Shown here one piece after another: positions 38,370 to 58,860 of a stretch of 64,000 nucleotides of DNA. The stretch spans positions 10,204,229 to 10,268,228 of the forward strand of contig OZ025282.1 of NCBI GenBank assembly GCA_964019165.1, given 5' to 3'. The position numbers and the translations under genes were made by a program. Numbering within the stretch: the stretch's first letter is position 1; each line of letters opens with the position of its first letter. Under the pieces are notes generated by a model, which saw only the letters and a list, made by a program, of their open reading frames with translations, was not told the DNA's origin and did no database searches. Origin of the DNA: Mastigias papua. Taxonomy: Eukaryota; Cnidaria; Scyphozoa; Rhizostomeae; Mastigiidae.

Positions 38370-40820
38370 AAACTTAAAAGAATTGTCGTTTTTTTGCGTC
38401 TAATCTCGCATTTTATTGTATTGAGAAATTTTGGAAGAATAATCAGCGACTACTCAAGTAAATATGCCGGGATCCTTGAACTATCACAATTCCGGAAGGT
38501 GGAGAAGCTCTCCAAGAAATTAAAGAAAGCAGAACTCGATCTATGTTTTTTAAATAGTTGTCAAAGGTTCAATGTATTTCCAAGGTTTGTTTGTTTTCCA
38601 TTACCGAACATTAACAAGTATGATGTTTTTGCAATAAGGAAAAGGCTGTTAAAAAGTTCAATTAATAAAAGATCTAAAGAGAAGAGAAAGCTGCAATACG
38701 AGAAAGACAAGTTAGAGAACCAGATTAAGAAAGTTTTGTCTGGTATTGAATATTACATTCTCTACAGAGCATTACATAGAAACATCGATCAAGAAGCTCA
38801 CAGCATTCTCAGAAACCATCAAAAGAAACTTAAAGCTTTGACGAAGAATTGTGTCTTGCCATTTGACTCTTCAGAAACTATTAATAACATCTCTTCTCAT
38901 ATAATAACTGAGGATGAAAAGGACGCACTTAAATTTGGTTTAACGCATTCCATATTTCCTCCTTATATCAACAAAACAGATATATATGCCTCTTTTGAAT
39001 CCATATATCAATCCATGAAAAGCCATTTAAATGATAAAAGTAATGACAGTAAATTAAAATCTGAACTATCTCATGCTGCACAGTTGTATGTTAATTCATT
39101 TCAGCCATCTAATAAAGATATCAAAACTCATAAAATTTTAAAAAACCTTCATAAAAATAAGGACATCATTATTCTTAAACCAGATAAAGGGAATGGAGTT
39201 GTTATACTAAATAAGATAGATTACGTTAAGGGCATTAATGACATAATAAATGATAAGAATAAATTTAAAGAACTTAACAATGACCCTACTATAAATAGAG
39301 AAGGCAAATTACAACGATTTCTCCGGGATCTTAAAAAGAAAGGCAAAATTGATAAAGATGCATATGATTCTATTTACCCATCAGGTTCGCAACCAGCGCT
39401 TATTTACGGTCTTCCTAAAATGCACAAGGTTAAATCCTCTAATGAAATGCCACCGTTTCGACCCATCGTATCTTCCATAAACACATATAATTATCGTTTA
39501 GCTAAATATCTTTGCAATCTTCTTCAACCTTATTTACCTACCACTTATTCTATTTCTGACAGTTTTTCCTTTATCCAGGAACTTAACACTATTGATCTTT
39601 CTAACAAATTTATGGTGTCTTTTGATGTTGCTAGCTTATTTACTAACATTCCTCTTAAAGAATCGATTGATCTTGCTATTTCTTATATTACCGAGGGAAA
39701 CAGTACACTTAAACTTTCCAAGGTTGAACTTTCTAAATTGTTTTCAATTTCTACTGCTGAAACTCATTTTCGGTTTGATGGTAAGGTTTTTGACCAAATT
39801 GATGGAGTTGCTATGGGTTCTCCTCTTGCGCCTGTCTTGGCTAATCTTTTCCTAGGACATTATGAAAATCTATGGCTTAAAAACTATCAAGGTCCTTCTG
39901 TTCTTTTCTATCGACGTTATGTCGATGATACATTTTGCGTTTTCAACAGTGAGAATGAAGCTAAATTGTTTTTTGACTTTCTCAACTCACAACATCCCAA
40001 CATTAAATTCACCATGGAGAAAGAAACCAACAAAATCTTGGCTTTCCTTGATGTTTGCATTGATAATAATGACCTCTCTTGTCTCAAGACTTCTACCTAT
40101 CATAAAAAGACCTTTACTGGATTGCTCACTAATTTTTTCAGCTATACTTCTTTCTCATACAAAGTAGGACTTATCCGCACTTTAGTGGATAGAGCTTACA
40201 AAATAAATAATTCTCTTCTCTCTTTTAACAACGATATCAAAAAGCTCACACACATATTTAAAAGGAATCAATTTCCAGATTATCTTATAAATAAGGTCGT
40301 TAAAGCATATCTTGATAACAATGGCAATCACGCACCATCTGATAATAACGATACCCTTTATTTTAAGTTACCATTTCTTCCTTTCTCCAATCTTGCCCAG
40401 CGTAAAGTTCGTACGTTAATCAAAAAGTATTGTAGTAATCTCAGAATTAAGTTAGCATTTTCTTCCTTTAAGATCAAAAACATAATGAAAGTTAAAGATT
40501 CTGTGCCCAGATCGCTCCGATCTTGTGTTGTCTATCAGTTTAATTGTGCGGGATGTAATTCCGTATATGTTGGTGAAACGTGCCGACACATATCCACTAG
40601 AATTCGTGAGCATCTTTTTACAGATAAAAATTCACATATATTTAAACATCTTAAAAGCTCCAAAACTTGTAGTAATTCTTGTAACGGTAGTTGTTTTAAG
40701 ATTATCGATAGAGCTAAATCATACCACCAACTAAAGGTTAAGGAAGCTTTACATATTTTATGGGAGGGGCCCGATTTAAACAAGCAGGTCCAGCATTATA
40801 ATTTCTCCCTAACATTTTAA
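38361..40820 (+). CDS. Penelope-like reverse transcriptase with GIY-YIG endonuclease, copy 2
   Basis: 819 codons. The protein copies element RNA and nicks the target for primed reverse transcription in the nucleus. Residues about 48-130 are basic and coiled-coil-like (KLSKKLKKAEL, NKRSKEKRKLQYEKDK). KPDKGNGVV at 273-281 opens the RT; FDVASLFTNIP holds motif A, DGVAMGSPLAPVLANLF motif B, and YVDD at 520-523 the catalytic motif C. The GIY-YIG nuclease follows from Y725 (CAGCNSVYVGETCRH, R747, R749, E750) to about 809, with the late acidic residue in KEALHILWEGPDLNKQ. A Cys pair (C729, C732) matches the zinc-knuckle-like feature of PLE nucleases. The ATG and first ~27 codons lie in the end of unit 1, so the frame crosses the unit junction. 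It differs from copies 1 and 3 at two residues (V to I in NxNKY, D to G in SCNxSC). Confidence 0.93.
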   Translation: MFCKLKRIVVFLRLISHFIVLRNFGRIISDYSSKYAGILELSQFRKVEKLSKKLKKAELDLCFLNSCQRFNVFPRFVCFPLPNINKYDVFAIRKRLLKSSINKRSKEKRKLQYEKDKLENQIKKVLSGIEYYILYRALHRNIDQEAHSILRNHQKKLKALTKNCVLPFDSSETINNISSHIITEDEKDALKFGLTHSIFPPYINKTDIYASFESIYQSMKSHLNDKSNDSKLKSELSHAAQLYVNSFQPSNKDIKTHKILKNLHKNKDIIILKPDKGNGVVILNKIDYVKGINDIINDKNKFKELNNDPTINREGKLQRFLRDLKKKGKIDKDAYDSIYPSGSQPALIYGLPKMHKVKSSNEMPPFRPIVSSINTYNYRLAKYLCNLLQPYLPTTYSISDSFSFIQELNTIDLSNKFMVSFDVASLFTNIPLKESIDLAISYITEGNSTLKLSKVELSKLFSISTAETHFRFDGKVFDQIDGVAMGSPLAPVLANLFLGHYENLWLKNYQGPSVLFYRRYVDDTFCVFNSENEAKLFFDFLNSQHPNIKFTMEKETNKILAFLDVCIDNNDLSCLKTSTYHKKTFTGLLTNFFSYTSFSYKVGLIRTLVDRAYKINNSLLSFNNDIKKLTHIFKRNQFPDYLINKVVKAYLDNNGNHAPSDNNDTLYFKLPFLPFSNLAQRKVRTLIKKYCSNLRIKLAFSSFKIKNIMKVKDSVPRSLRSCVVYQFNCAGCNSVYVGETCRHISTRIREHLFTDKNSHIFKHLKSSKTCSNSCNGSCFKIIDRAKSYHQLKVKEALHILWEGPDLNKQVQHYNFSLTF

Positions 40821-41039
40821 TTTAGAATACCACTTTCGTTCTTCTTTTTTCGAATATTCTTTGTTATACCTTCGATTGATTTAACGATTATAAGTAAGTT
40901 CGATTAATACAGCTTAGTTACTTTCAGCAACTGACGATGGATTAAGATGAATCCGAAACATGTTTTGCAAACTTAAAAGAATTGTCGTTTTTTTGCGTCT
41001 AATCTCGCATTTTATTGTATTGAGAAATTTTGGAAGAAT
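38441..41039 (+). mobile_element. Penelope-like retroelement, tandem unit 2 of 3 (2599 bp)
   Basis: Middle unit, joined directly to units 1 and 3 with no spacer or target duplication. I noticed only scattered single-base differences between units (for example a base giving NINKY instead of NVNKY), so the array is recent or homogenised. Confidence 0.93.
40927..40968 (+). ncRNA. Hammerhead-ribozyme-like motif, end of PLE unit 2
   Basis: Identical to the motif at 38328-38369, displaced by one unit length. It contains the first ATG of the copy 3 frame (40960). Confidence 0.6.
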
Positions 41040-43419
41040 AATCAGCGACTACTCAAGTAAATATGCCGGGATCCTTGAACTATCACAATTCCGGAAGGTG
41101 GAGAAGCTCTCCAAGAAATTAAAGAAAGCAGAACTCGATCTATGTTTTTTAAATAGTTGTCAAAGGTTCAATGTATTTCCAAGGTTTGTTTGTTTTCCAT
41201 TACCGAACGTTAACAAGTATGATGTTTTTGCAATAAGGAAAAGGCTGTTAAAAAGTTCAATTAATAAAAGATCTAAAGAGAAGAGAAAGCTGCAATACGA
41301 GAAAGACAAGTTAGAGAACCAGATTAAGAAAGTTTTGTCTGGTATTGAATATTACATTCTCTACAGAGCATTACATAGAAACATCGATCAAGAAGCTCAC
41401 AGCATTCTCAGAAACCATCAAAAGAAACTTAAAGCTTTGACGAAGAATTGTGTCTTGCCATTTGACTCTTCAGAAACTATTAATAACATCTCTTCTCATA
41501 TAATAACTGAGGATGAAAAGGACGCACTTAAATTTGGTTTAACGCATTCCATATTTCCTCCTTATATCAACAAAACAGATATATATGCCTCTTTTGAATC
41601 CATATATCAATCCATGAAAAGCCATTTAAATGATAAAAGTAATGACAGTAAATTAAAATCTGAACTATCTCATGCTGCACAGTTGTATGTTAATTCATTT
41701 CAGCCATCTAATAAAGATATCAAAACTCATAAAATTTTAAAAAACCTTCATAAAAATAAGGACATCATTATTCTTAAACCAGATAAAGGGAATGGAGTTG
41801 TTATACTAAATAAGATAGATTACGTTAAGGGCATTAATGACATAATAAATGATAAGAATAAATTTAAAGAACTTAACAATGACCCTACTATAAATAGAGA
41901 AGGCAAATTACAACGATTTCTCCGGGATCTTAAAAAGAAAGGCAAAATTGATAAAGATGCATATGATTCTATTTACCCATCAGGTTCGCAACCAGCGCTT
42001 ATTTACGGTCTTCCTAAAATGCACAAGGTTAAATCCTCTAATGAAATGCCACCGTTTCGACCCATCGTATCTTCCATAAACACATATAATTATCGTTTAG
42101 CTAAATATCTTTGCAATCTTCTTCAACCTTATTTACCTACCACTTATTCTATTTCTGACAGTTTTTCCTTTATCCAGGAACTTAACACTATTGATCTTTC
42201 TAACAAATTTATGGTGTCTTTTGATGTTGCTAGCTTATTTACTAACATTCCTCTTAAAGAATCGATTGATCTTGCTATTTCTTATATTACCGAGGGAAAC
42301 AGTACACTTAAACTTTCCAAGGTTGAACTTTCTAAATTGTTTTCAATTTCTACTGCTGAAACTCATTTTCGGTTTGATGGTAAGGTTTTTGACCAAATTG
42401 ATGGAGTTGCTATGGGTTCTCCTCTTGCGCCTGTCTTGGCTAATCTTTTCCTAGGACATTATGAAAATCTATGGCTTAAAAACTATCAAGGTCCTTCTGT
42501 TCTTTTCTATCGACGTTATGTCGATGATACATTTTGCGTTTTCAACAGTGAGAATGAAGCTAAATTGTTTTTTGACTTTCTCAACTCACAACATCCCAAC
42601 ATTAAATTCACCATGGAGAAAGAAACCAACAAAATCTTGGCTTTCCTTGATGTTTGCATTGATAATAATGACCTCTCTTGTCTCAAGACTTCTACCTATC
42701 ATAAAAAGACCTTTACTGGATTGCTCACTAATTTTTTCAGCTATACTTCTTTCTCATACAAAGTAGGACTTATCCGCACTTTAGTGGATAGAGCTTACAA
42801 AATAAATAATTCTCTTCTCTCTTTTAACAACGATATCAAAAAGCTCACACACATATTTAAAAGGAATCAATTTCCAGATTATCTTATAAATAAGGTCGTT
42901 AAAGCATATCTTGATAACAATGGCAATCACGCACCATCTGATAATAACGATACCCTTTATTTTAAGTTACCATTTCTTCCTTTCTCCAATCTTGCCCAGC
43001 GTAAAGTTCGTACGTTAATCAAAAAGTATTGTAGTAATCTCAGAATTAAGTTAGCATTTTCTTCCTTTAAGATCAAAAACATAATGAAAGTTAAAGATTC
43101 TGTGCCCAGATCGCTCCGATCTTGTGTTGTCTATCAGTTTAATTGTGCGGGATGTAATTCCGTATATGTTGGTGAAACGTGCCGACACATATCCACTAGA
43201 ATTCGTGAGCATCTTTTTACAGATAAAAATTCACATATATTTAAACATCTTAAAAGCTCCAAAACTTGTAGTAATTCTTGTAACGATAGTTGTTTTAAGA
43301 TTATCGATAGAGCTAAATCATACCACCAACTAAAGGTTAAGGAAGCTTTACATATTTTATGGGAGGGGCCCGATTTAAACAAGCAGGTCCAGCATTATAA
43401 TTTCTCCCTAACATTTTAA
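40960..43419 (+). CDS. Penelope-like reverse transcriptase with GIY-YIG endonuclease, copy 3
   Basis: An intact 819-codon frame with the same domains and catalytic residues as copy 2 (KPDKGNG, FDVASLF, AMGSPLAP, YVDD, GIY-YIG). The frame starts in the last 80 bp of unit 2 and crosses the junction. As unit 3 has a complete upstream unit and a complete 3' end, it is the best candidate for an active source copy. The ATG sits in the ribozyme-like motif, so a start further downstream is possible. Confidence 0.93.
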   Translation: MFCKLKRIVVFLRLISHFIVLRNFGRIISDYSSKYAGILELSQFRKVEKLSKKLKKAELDLCFLNSCQRFNVFPRFVCFPLPNVNKYDVFAIRKRLLKSSINKRSKEKRKLQYEKDKLENQIKKVLSGIEYYILYRALHRNIDQEAHSILRNHQKKLKALTKNCVLPFDSSETINNISSHIITEDEKDALKFGLTHSIFPPYINKTDIYASFESIYQSMKSHLNDKSNDSKLKSELSHAAQLYVNSFQPSNKDIKTHKILKNLHKNKDIIILKPDKGNGVVILNKIDYVKGINDIINDKNKFKELNNDPTINREGKLQRFLRDLKKKGKIDKDAYDSIYPSGSQPALIYGLPKMHKVKSSNEMPPFRPIVSSINTYNYRLAKYLCNLLQPYLPTTYSISDSFSFIQELNTIDLSNKFMVSFDVASLFTNIPLKESIDLAISYITEGNSTLKLSKVELSKLFSISTAETHFRFDGKVFDQIDGVAMGSPLAPVLANLFLGHYENLWLKNYQGPSVLFYRRYVDDTFCVFNSENEAKLFFDFLNSQHPNIKFTMEKETNKILAFLDVCIDNNDLSCLKTSTYHKKTFTGLLTNFFSYTSFSYKVGLIRTLVDRAYKINNSLLSFNNDIKKLTHIFKRNQFPDYLINKVVKAYLDNNGNHAPSDNNDTLYFKLPFLPFSNLAQRKVRTLIKKYCSNLRIKLAFSSFKIKNIMKVKDSVPRSLRSCVVYQFNCAGCNSVYVGETCRHISTRIREHLFTDKNSHIFKHLKSSKTCSNSCNDSCFKIIDRAKSYHQLKVKEALHILWEGPDLNKQVQHYNFSLTF

Positions 43420-43634
43420 TTTAGAATACCACTTTCGTTCTTCTTTTTTCGAATATTCTTTGTTATACCTTCGATTGATTTAACGATTATAAGTAAGTTC
43501 GATTAATACAGCTTAGTTACTTTCAGCAACTGACGATGGATTAAGATGAATCCGAAACATGTTTTGCAAACTTAAAAGAATTGTCGTTTTTTTGCGTCTA
43601 ATCTCGCATTTTATTGTATTGAGAAATTTTGGAA

Positions 43635-43636
<2 letters not shown>
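41040..43636 (+). mobile_element. Penelope-like retroelement, tandem unit 3 of 3
   Basis: Last unit; it ends at TTTTGGAAGG, where the TA tract 43637-43708 begins, two bases short of the other units. The end sequence matches the internal junctions, so the right boundary of the array is the normal 3' end of the element. Confidence 0.93.
43526..43567 (+). ncRNA. Hammerhead-ribozyme-like motif, end of PLE unit 3
   Basis: Same motif again. Here the downstream frame beginning at 43559 runs into the TA tract instead of another unit. Confidence 0.6.

Positions 43637-43708
<72 letters not shown>
43637..43708. repeat. TA dinucleotide microsatellite, right part of the split locus
   Basis: About 36 TA units directly abutting the end of PLE unit 3, followed by TATG/TGTA units to about 43742. 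Confidence 0.97.
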
Positions 43709-43714
<6 letters not shown>

Positions 43715-43742
43715 GTATGTTTGTATGTATGTATGTATGCAT

Positions 43743-44015
43743 GTAAAAGAGAAGAATATAGGAAAAGAGTAACAACATCTTATAATGTTAATAGCATAAA
43801 AAGTTTCTAGACAAAAACAAACATTTTATAGTCTTCAACCATTTACTTTTCATATCTAGACAATATTTGTCAAAAAATTATAATCTATCTTCTAAGTAGA
43901 TCAACAATGATTTTCTATAAATCTTAAGTACTAATAATAATCTGCTGATGCCTCCATAAGATGCATCTAGCCAATACTTTCATATTTCTGATAAAAAGTA
44001 TCAAAGGTCCATGAA
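43743..44015. other. GPR89 3' flank
   Basis: Presumed 3' UTR and downstream sequence of GPR89, AT-rich; nothing else is seen. Confidence 0.5.
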
Positions 44016-46108
44016 TTATGACTCTCCTGTTGAGTACATATGTTTCTCTGGAGCTTGTTGATGTGCCAGATAAAGAAATCCAATGCTTGCCAATGCACTG
44101 ACTAAAAATATCACATCAAACCATCGATGGTAGAAGTGAAACTGTAAATCACCCAGGACCTTTGTGATTATCTGACGGTACTGCTCTGGCATGTTCATTC
44201 TCATAAGCAATACGGATGAAATAAAGTACATTCCCATGACTTCAGCCAGGGCTAATACGATTATATTTGATGACTTACTGCTTGATATAGCATAAAAAAA
44301 TTTTGTCAAAGTAATCAGAAGGCCTCTAATAGATGTCACTATAAGAATGCCCACGAGTATGAATGAAACTTGCTGTGACCAGAAATGAACATCAAATTCT
44401 ATGCCAAAATAATGAACCAGGATCTCAATTGATTTCGTTATAGGATCAACTTTGCCAACACGGTCAAATATTATGTTTACAGCAGAGATGAAAATCTTCC
44501 AGATGCAGTAAATTGAAAAAATATGGCCAAGGAAATCAAAATATTTCCCTTGAAGTGTCTTTGCAAATTCAACTCTCTCTTTTGAGTTATGTAAATCTAC
44601 CGATTCTAAAAATAGAACTCTGCTTAACTCTTCAAGTGCTGTAACTTCACTATCCAAAAGTCTGATGTTCTCACTTTGGCCTGTACTTGTAAATCCACTG
44701 AAGACTCCCCAAATACCTACAAGGCATAGAAAAGGTTGGTCACATGTTGTGGTCTTAGCAACTTCATAGAAAGACACAGCATAAAAAAGCATATAATAAT
44801 ATTATGCTAAATTCCATCTACTGTCAGCAAAAACACCAATAAATTGAGAAAATAACCTGAAACTTGTGATAGCACTCAATGTAAACTTGCATATAAACCA
44901 ATGTAATATAGCTTTGAATCAGCAAATCCTGGCATCATTAAATCATTGAGTGATAAGAGAACCTTGGTACCCTACCTATGTTTTATTCACTTCATCTCAC
45001 TTTTTAAATTCCACAACATACAAACTTCAACTAAAGTACACAACATTACAAGAAACAGGTTATAAGTACAAAAAACATTAAACATAAAAACACTGCAACA
45101 TTACTTGAGATTTGTATGTTCAAAGAGGAATTTCCTAGAGGAGGAACTCTCTCAATAGTTTAACTAATCAAGGAGAACCCCCCACCCTGCCCCCTCCATC
45201 CTACAATCTTAGCATCAAACAACAAAAATAAATTTGAAAGTCATGTTATAATTTTATGTTAACATATGATACTCATACGCATGCTGTTAACAGCTTATAG
45301 TGTTTTCAAGAAAAAAAATAGTACAAGCATCAAAGTTTGAATATAACTCTTGAAAACGAGAAAATATTAAATCACTTAAAGTTGATTTTCAGGTGCAACC
45401 TGTACATACAAGACACATCGAATACTAACCTGATTTTGGTACCTTTGATCCATTTGACTGTTCTTGCCTTTTGGCATAGGCTATTCTCTTCTTTTTTGTA
45501 ATTATCAGCTCTACCGTTTGTAAGAGCCTCCGCTCAATGGCAGATATATCTGCATCTGTAACTCGTCTCATAAAATACGTCATGTATGTGTATGGTGCAT
45601 TTACTGCTCCGAACCCCGATAAGATGGCCATCAATGTTACACCAATTACCCCCACACGACTAACACCTTGCTCAATAGAGAAAATCCCATGTTTGGCACT
45701 TAGAATGGGAAAGGGATTGCCGATTTTCCAAAATAGGTAGAAGAATGCAAACCAGGAAACTAATGTAAGAACAACTTGAAGCTGGGTACCACGTATTCGC
45801 GTAAAATTAAGGACAGAGAAGTAGCCAATATACACTGGAATCAGTAGAATCACTACCATCAGCAAACAGTACAGCCCAACATTCCAGTGAAAGTAGCGAG
45901 AGGATGGATCTAGTAAGCCTAATATTTCAAAAATAATCAGTTCAAACATTGCACAAGATAAGGAAAAAGTAACTGAAAAAATAAGTTGTACGACCACATG
46001 GTGGACTTCATAATCCTTGAAAAGTTGTCTCATGAAAAATATCCAACCAAAACCAAAGAACAGCAGCTCTGAGCCAAACACGACAACTGAATCTATTACA
46101 AATGACAT
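44016..46108 (-). CDS. GPR89: Golgi pH regulator (GPR89/GPHR), complete, two exons
   Basis: A multi-pass membrane protein of the Golgi, an anion channel that keeps the lumen acid; plant homologues (GTG) were also described as receptors. Exon 1 is 45430-46108 (ATG at 46108), exon 2 is 44016-44716; the G|GT junction keeps phase and gives 459 aa, against 455 in human from memory. Exon 1 has the N-terminal membrane segments and conserved blocks (LLFFGFGWIFFMRQLF, SRVGVIGVTLMAILSGFGAV, NAPYTYMTYF); a cytosolic coiled segment follows (about 185-270: IERRLLQTVELI, DSEVTALEELS). Exon 2 carries the remaining membrane segments (YCIWKIFISAVNIIFDRVGK, WSQQVSFILVGILIVTSIRG, YFISSVLLMRMNMPEQYR, HRWFDVIFLVSALASIGFLY). 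No key block is missing. It stands 0.4 kb from the transposon block on one side and 1.7 kb from PSMA1 on the other. Confidence 0.96.
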
Positions 46109-46416
46109 TTTAGCTTCTTGATGTCAGCTAAAATTGCAATTAGGCCAATCGAAAACCTAAATGTAAACATCCGTCACCTGTCCATGCCGCCAAGGCTAGG
46201 CCCATTAGTTGTATGTACTGGCCTTTCCACTTAGTGCCCAGTCTTTTTTTTGGCAGCATAAAGGTATGGTAAAGGCCTGCTATATAGGCTGGGAGCCACA
46301 CTTCGCAAGGTTATCCTGGTGGATTTTCGTTAACATTACTACAAACGTCGTCAATGCCATGTCAAAACAAAAATGAACCCTATATTACACAGTCACAGTA
46401 AATATCGGAAGATGTG
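46109..46416. promoter_or_regulatory. Presumed GPR89 5' flank
   Basis: This follows the GPR89 ATG on the minus strand and should hold its 5' UTR and promoter. It is somewhat richer in G+C than its surroundings; I see no clear TATA box. The assignment rests on position alone. Confidence 0.35.
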
Positions 46417-46819
46417 CCCAGGGTGGTACCCCTACTTCTCTATACGGGGGGCTCGTGTCAATATTTGGGGCCTGGGATTTCACAAAGATATTTGGGGTCT
46501 GGGAATTGCAGCTTTAAAACAGCTAATACTTAGGGTTTTAGAATTACAGCGTACGACAAATCCAATATTTGGCGCCTGAGAAGTGACAACGTAGTTGTAA
46601 AAGAAAGTTGAAAAGGGATTGAAGATATGAAGTTATGATATTCAACGAAGTTTTATAAAAGTGGTAGTCCAAAATATGTTACTATGTTTAAGGTCTCAAA
46701 ATTTTGAGACTCAATATTTGTGGTTCCTCAAAAGTGTAACTTAATATTTGGGGTTCAGTAACAAATTGCTGACATGGACTCTCCTCGTATAGGGATGTAG
46801 GGAGTATCTCCCCCTGGGG
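46417..46819 (+). mobile_element. MITE copy A, about 400 bp
   Basis: Imperfect inverted ends (CCCAGGGTGG then TACCCCTAC then CTATACGGGG; the right end mirrors this as TATAGG, GTAGGGAGTA, CCCCCTGGGG). Flanking AGATGTG (46410-46416) and AGGTGTG (46820-46826) look like a 7-bp target duplication with one change. The body repeats a CAATATTTGGGG-type unit several times. A related copy lies inverted at 58513-58800. Confidence 0.7.
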
Positions 46820-46826
46820 AGGTGTG

Positions 46827-47808
46827 GGAGTACAACACCCCCACTCTTTACTCAATAGGAAAACTGAAGGTAGTCAGAAAATTTTCGGAGAAAAGCTAAA
46901 TCAACCGGAAAACTGTGAATCATTCGTGAAATATTTGAGTCTGTGGCTACCTATTTCCAAGCACCAACTAATAGTCTTCATGCTCGATCTTCCAAATGTA
47001 AGAAAGGTACGAACTTTCAAATACAGTTGGATAAATGGAAGTAAGTCACAAAACAGACATTATTTACCAAGCCATTTGCAAAATTTTACCTCGTGGGTTT
47101 TCATTAAAGTTTGGGCCTTCATACAAAATGATTATTGATCATTGCCAGTCGGAAACCCTGACCCCTTCTTTCCCCCTCCCCAATAAAAACTACCCGTCAG
47201 TTGACCTCTCTCATACGACATAAAGATGAATGATAATAGCTTTGATGTTTAGACTCAAGAGAGTATCAACCAAGAAAACTTTCAGTACTAGTTCGGTAAT
47301 GCTTGCATTTTTACGCAAATATATTGCTTTATACAATAAGGCAATTGTTCAAAAAGTTTGATGCTACTTTATCGACTTAATATTTATCAAGGAAATATGG
47401 ATGCTAGAATAACACTGATTTCTTTATTTCCGTCATGATATTTTATAAATGAAGTAAATTTGTAGCAATTCTTGAAGAGCAATACACGAAACGCCTTGCA
47501 GAAAAAGAAAATGTAAACACAATTCCACCTTCACAGAAAGTGCTCACATGCACAAAAAACAACAACAACAATACGTGCAGTAGGCACAGGGCATCCCTAT
47601 GTCAGGAGAAGCAAGAACAATCAAAGACATCGTTTAATGTATCCATTTGCATAAAGTTAAACATATTACTATACTTCCTCTTATGTAGAGTACACGTAAA
47701 AGACTAACCATGCAGGTTTCAATAAGTCTGCAAAGATTCAATTCAAAACGTGGACGAGTCCTTCTTATCTAGGTTGATGCGGCCACAAGAGTTTCGAACA
47801 AATAATGC
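46827..47808. other. Spacer between MITE copy A and PSMA1 stop
   Basis: About 1 kb without a recognised gene; the plus-strand frames at 46824-47138 and 47035-47223 are short and look random. The part nearest 47809 is the presumed PSMA1 3' UTR. Confidence 0.5.
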
Positions 47809-57875
<10,067 letters not shown>

Positions 57876-57939
57876 TTCTTCACTCTTCTCAAAAGAATCC
57901 TCTATTCCTGAGTACTAACTTTCCCCACATTCAATATGG

Positions 57940-58340
57940 CTACCACCACCACTGATCAGCCTATCACGCTTGTAACGTACCGCTTGTGCATACACTGCAC
58001 CGTTCACCAAGCATGCGGCAAGCGGTGTTCTTTTACGTTCGGCCGCGTTGTAATCCGTGCACATGGTAATAAATTATATCAGTTCGCCAACTAAATAACC
58101 TGAGTGGATATTCCAAGATATTTTAGAGAATATCCCTACTTAGCTATCATACTGAGGTCTGACAATTATTTATTTTCTTGTAATTACTACTTTCGCATAA
58201 CGGACAAGGACTTGCGGTTCCGTAATGACGTACGCGTTACGACATCCTGACTCATGATCTCGTTTGCATTTTGACTGTCTATAGCACATGCGTGAAACTC
58301 AAGGCCCGTTAGCGAAATGGCCCTCCATGTCATTTTGTAT
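57940..58340 (-). promoter_or_regulatory. CpG-richer stretch, possible PSMA1 promoter
   Basis: CpG dinucleotides are clearly denser here than in the surrounding AT-rich DNA (for example around 57965-58050 and 58200-58330), just upstream of the proposed first PSMA1 exon on the minus strand. This would suit a housekeeping promoter; no specific factor site is claimed. Confidence 0.35.
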
Positions 58341-58512
58341 GGACCGCTAGAGTATGTATTTTATTCTGATAATGTCATGATGGTGTCCATGGCTAAGAAG
58401 AGTAAAATAGGTGTATAATTTAATGATTGTGCTCTCATTCCATCTGTTATTTCCATAACATGATAAATGAATGAGGATGTGCGAGCTGATATCGAGAAGG
58501 ATGTGGACGGAA

Positions 58513-58800
58513 CTCCCAGGGGGGATACTCCCTACATAAAAAGGGCCCATATCAGCAATTAGTTGCTGAACCCCAAATATTGAGTCACAATTTTTGAGGA
58601 GTCCCAAATAGTGAGTCTCAAAATTTCGAGACCCTAAATATAGTAACATAGTTTGGACTACCACTTTCACAAAATTTCGCCGATCCCATATCAACTGTCG
58701 TTTACAGCTTCGTTGTCACTTCTCAGACCCCAAATATTGAATTTTTCTTACGCTGTAATTCTCAAACTCCAAATATTGACCTTTTAAGCTGCCAAGGGTG
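58513..58800 (-). mobile_element. MITE copy B, inverted relative to copy A
   Basis: On the minus strand this matches much of copy A (shared blocks GAATTACAGCGTA, CTGAGAAGTGACAACG, AAAGTGGTAGTCCAAA, TGTAGGGAGTAT), including the repeated CAATATTTGGGG-type units. The far terminus is not recognisable, so it is probably truncated. The 115-codon minus-strand frame at 58347-58694 overlaps it and is probably not a gene. Confidence 0.7.
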
Positions 58801-58860
58801 CCAAAGTTTCGTTTTCGTCTTAAAGCTGACTGAGGGCCAGAGGTGAGCTACAGGCCTGGG

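Larger units (their letters stand above)
35842..38440 (+). mobile_element. Penelope-like retroelement, tandem unit 1 of 3 (2599 bp)
   Basis: First of three direct units with a period of exactly 2599 bp (starts 35842, 38441, 41040). Each begins AATCAGCGACTACTCAAG and ends GAGAAATTTTGGAAGA. Unit 1 follows the inverted fragment instead of another unit, so it lacks the upstream copy that supplies the first residues and probably the promoter. Confidence 0.93.

Noticed and set aside
58347..58694. A 115-codon minus-strand ORF
   Set aside because: It overlaps MITE copy B and has no family resemblance.
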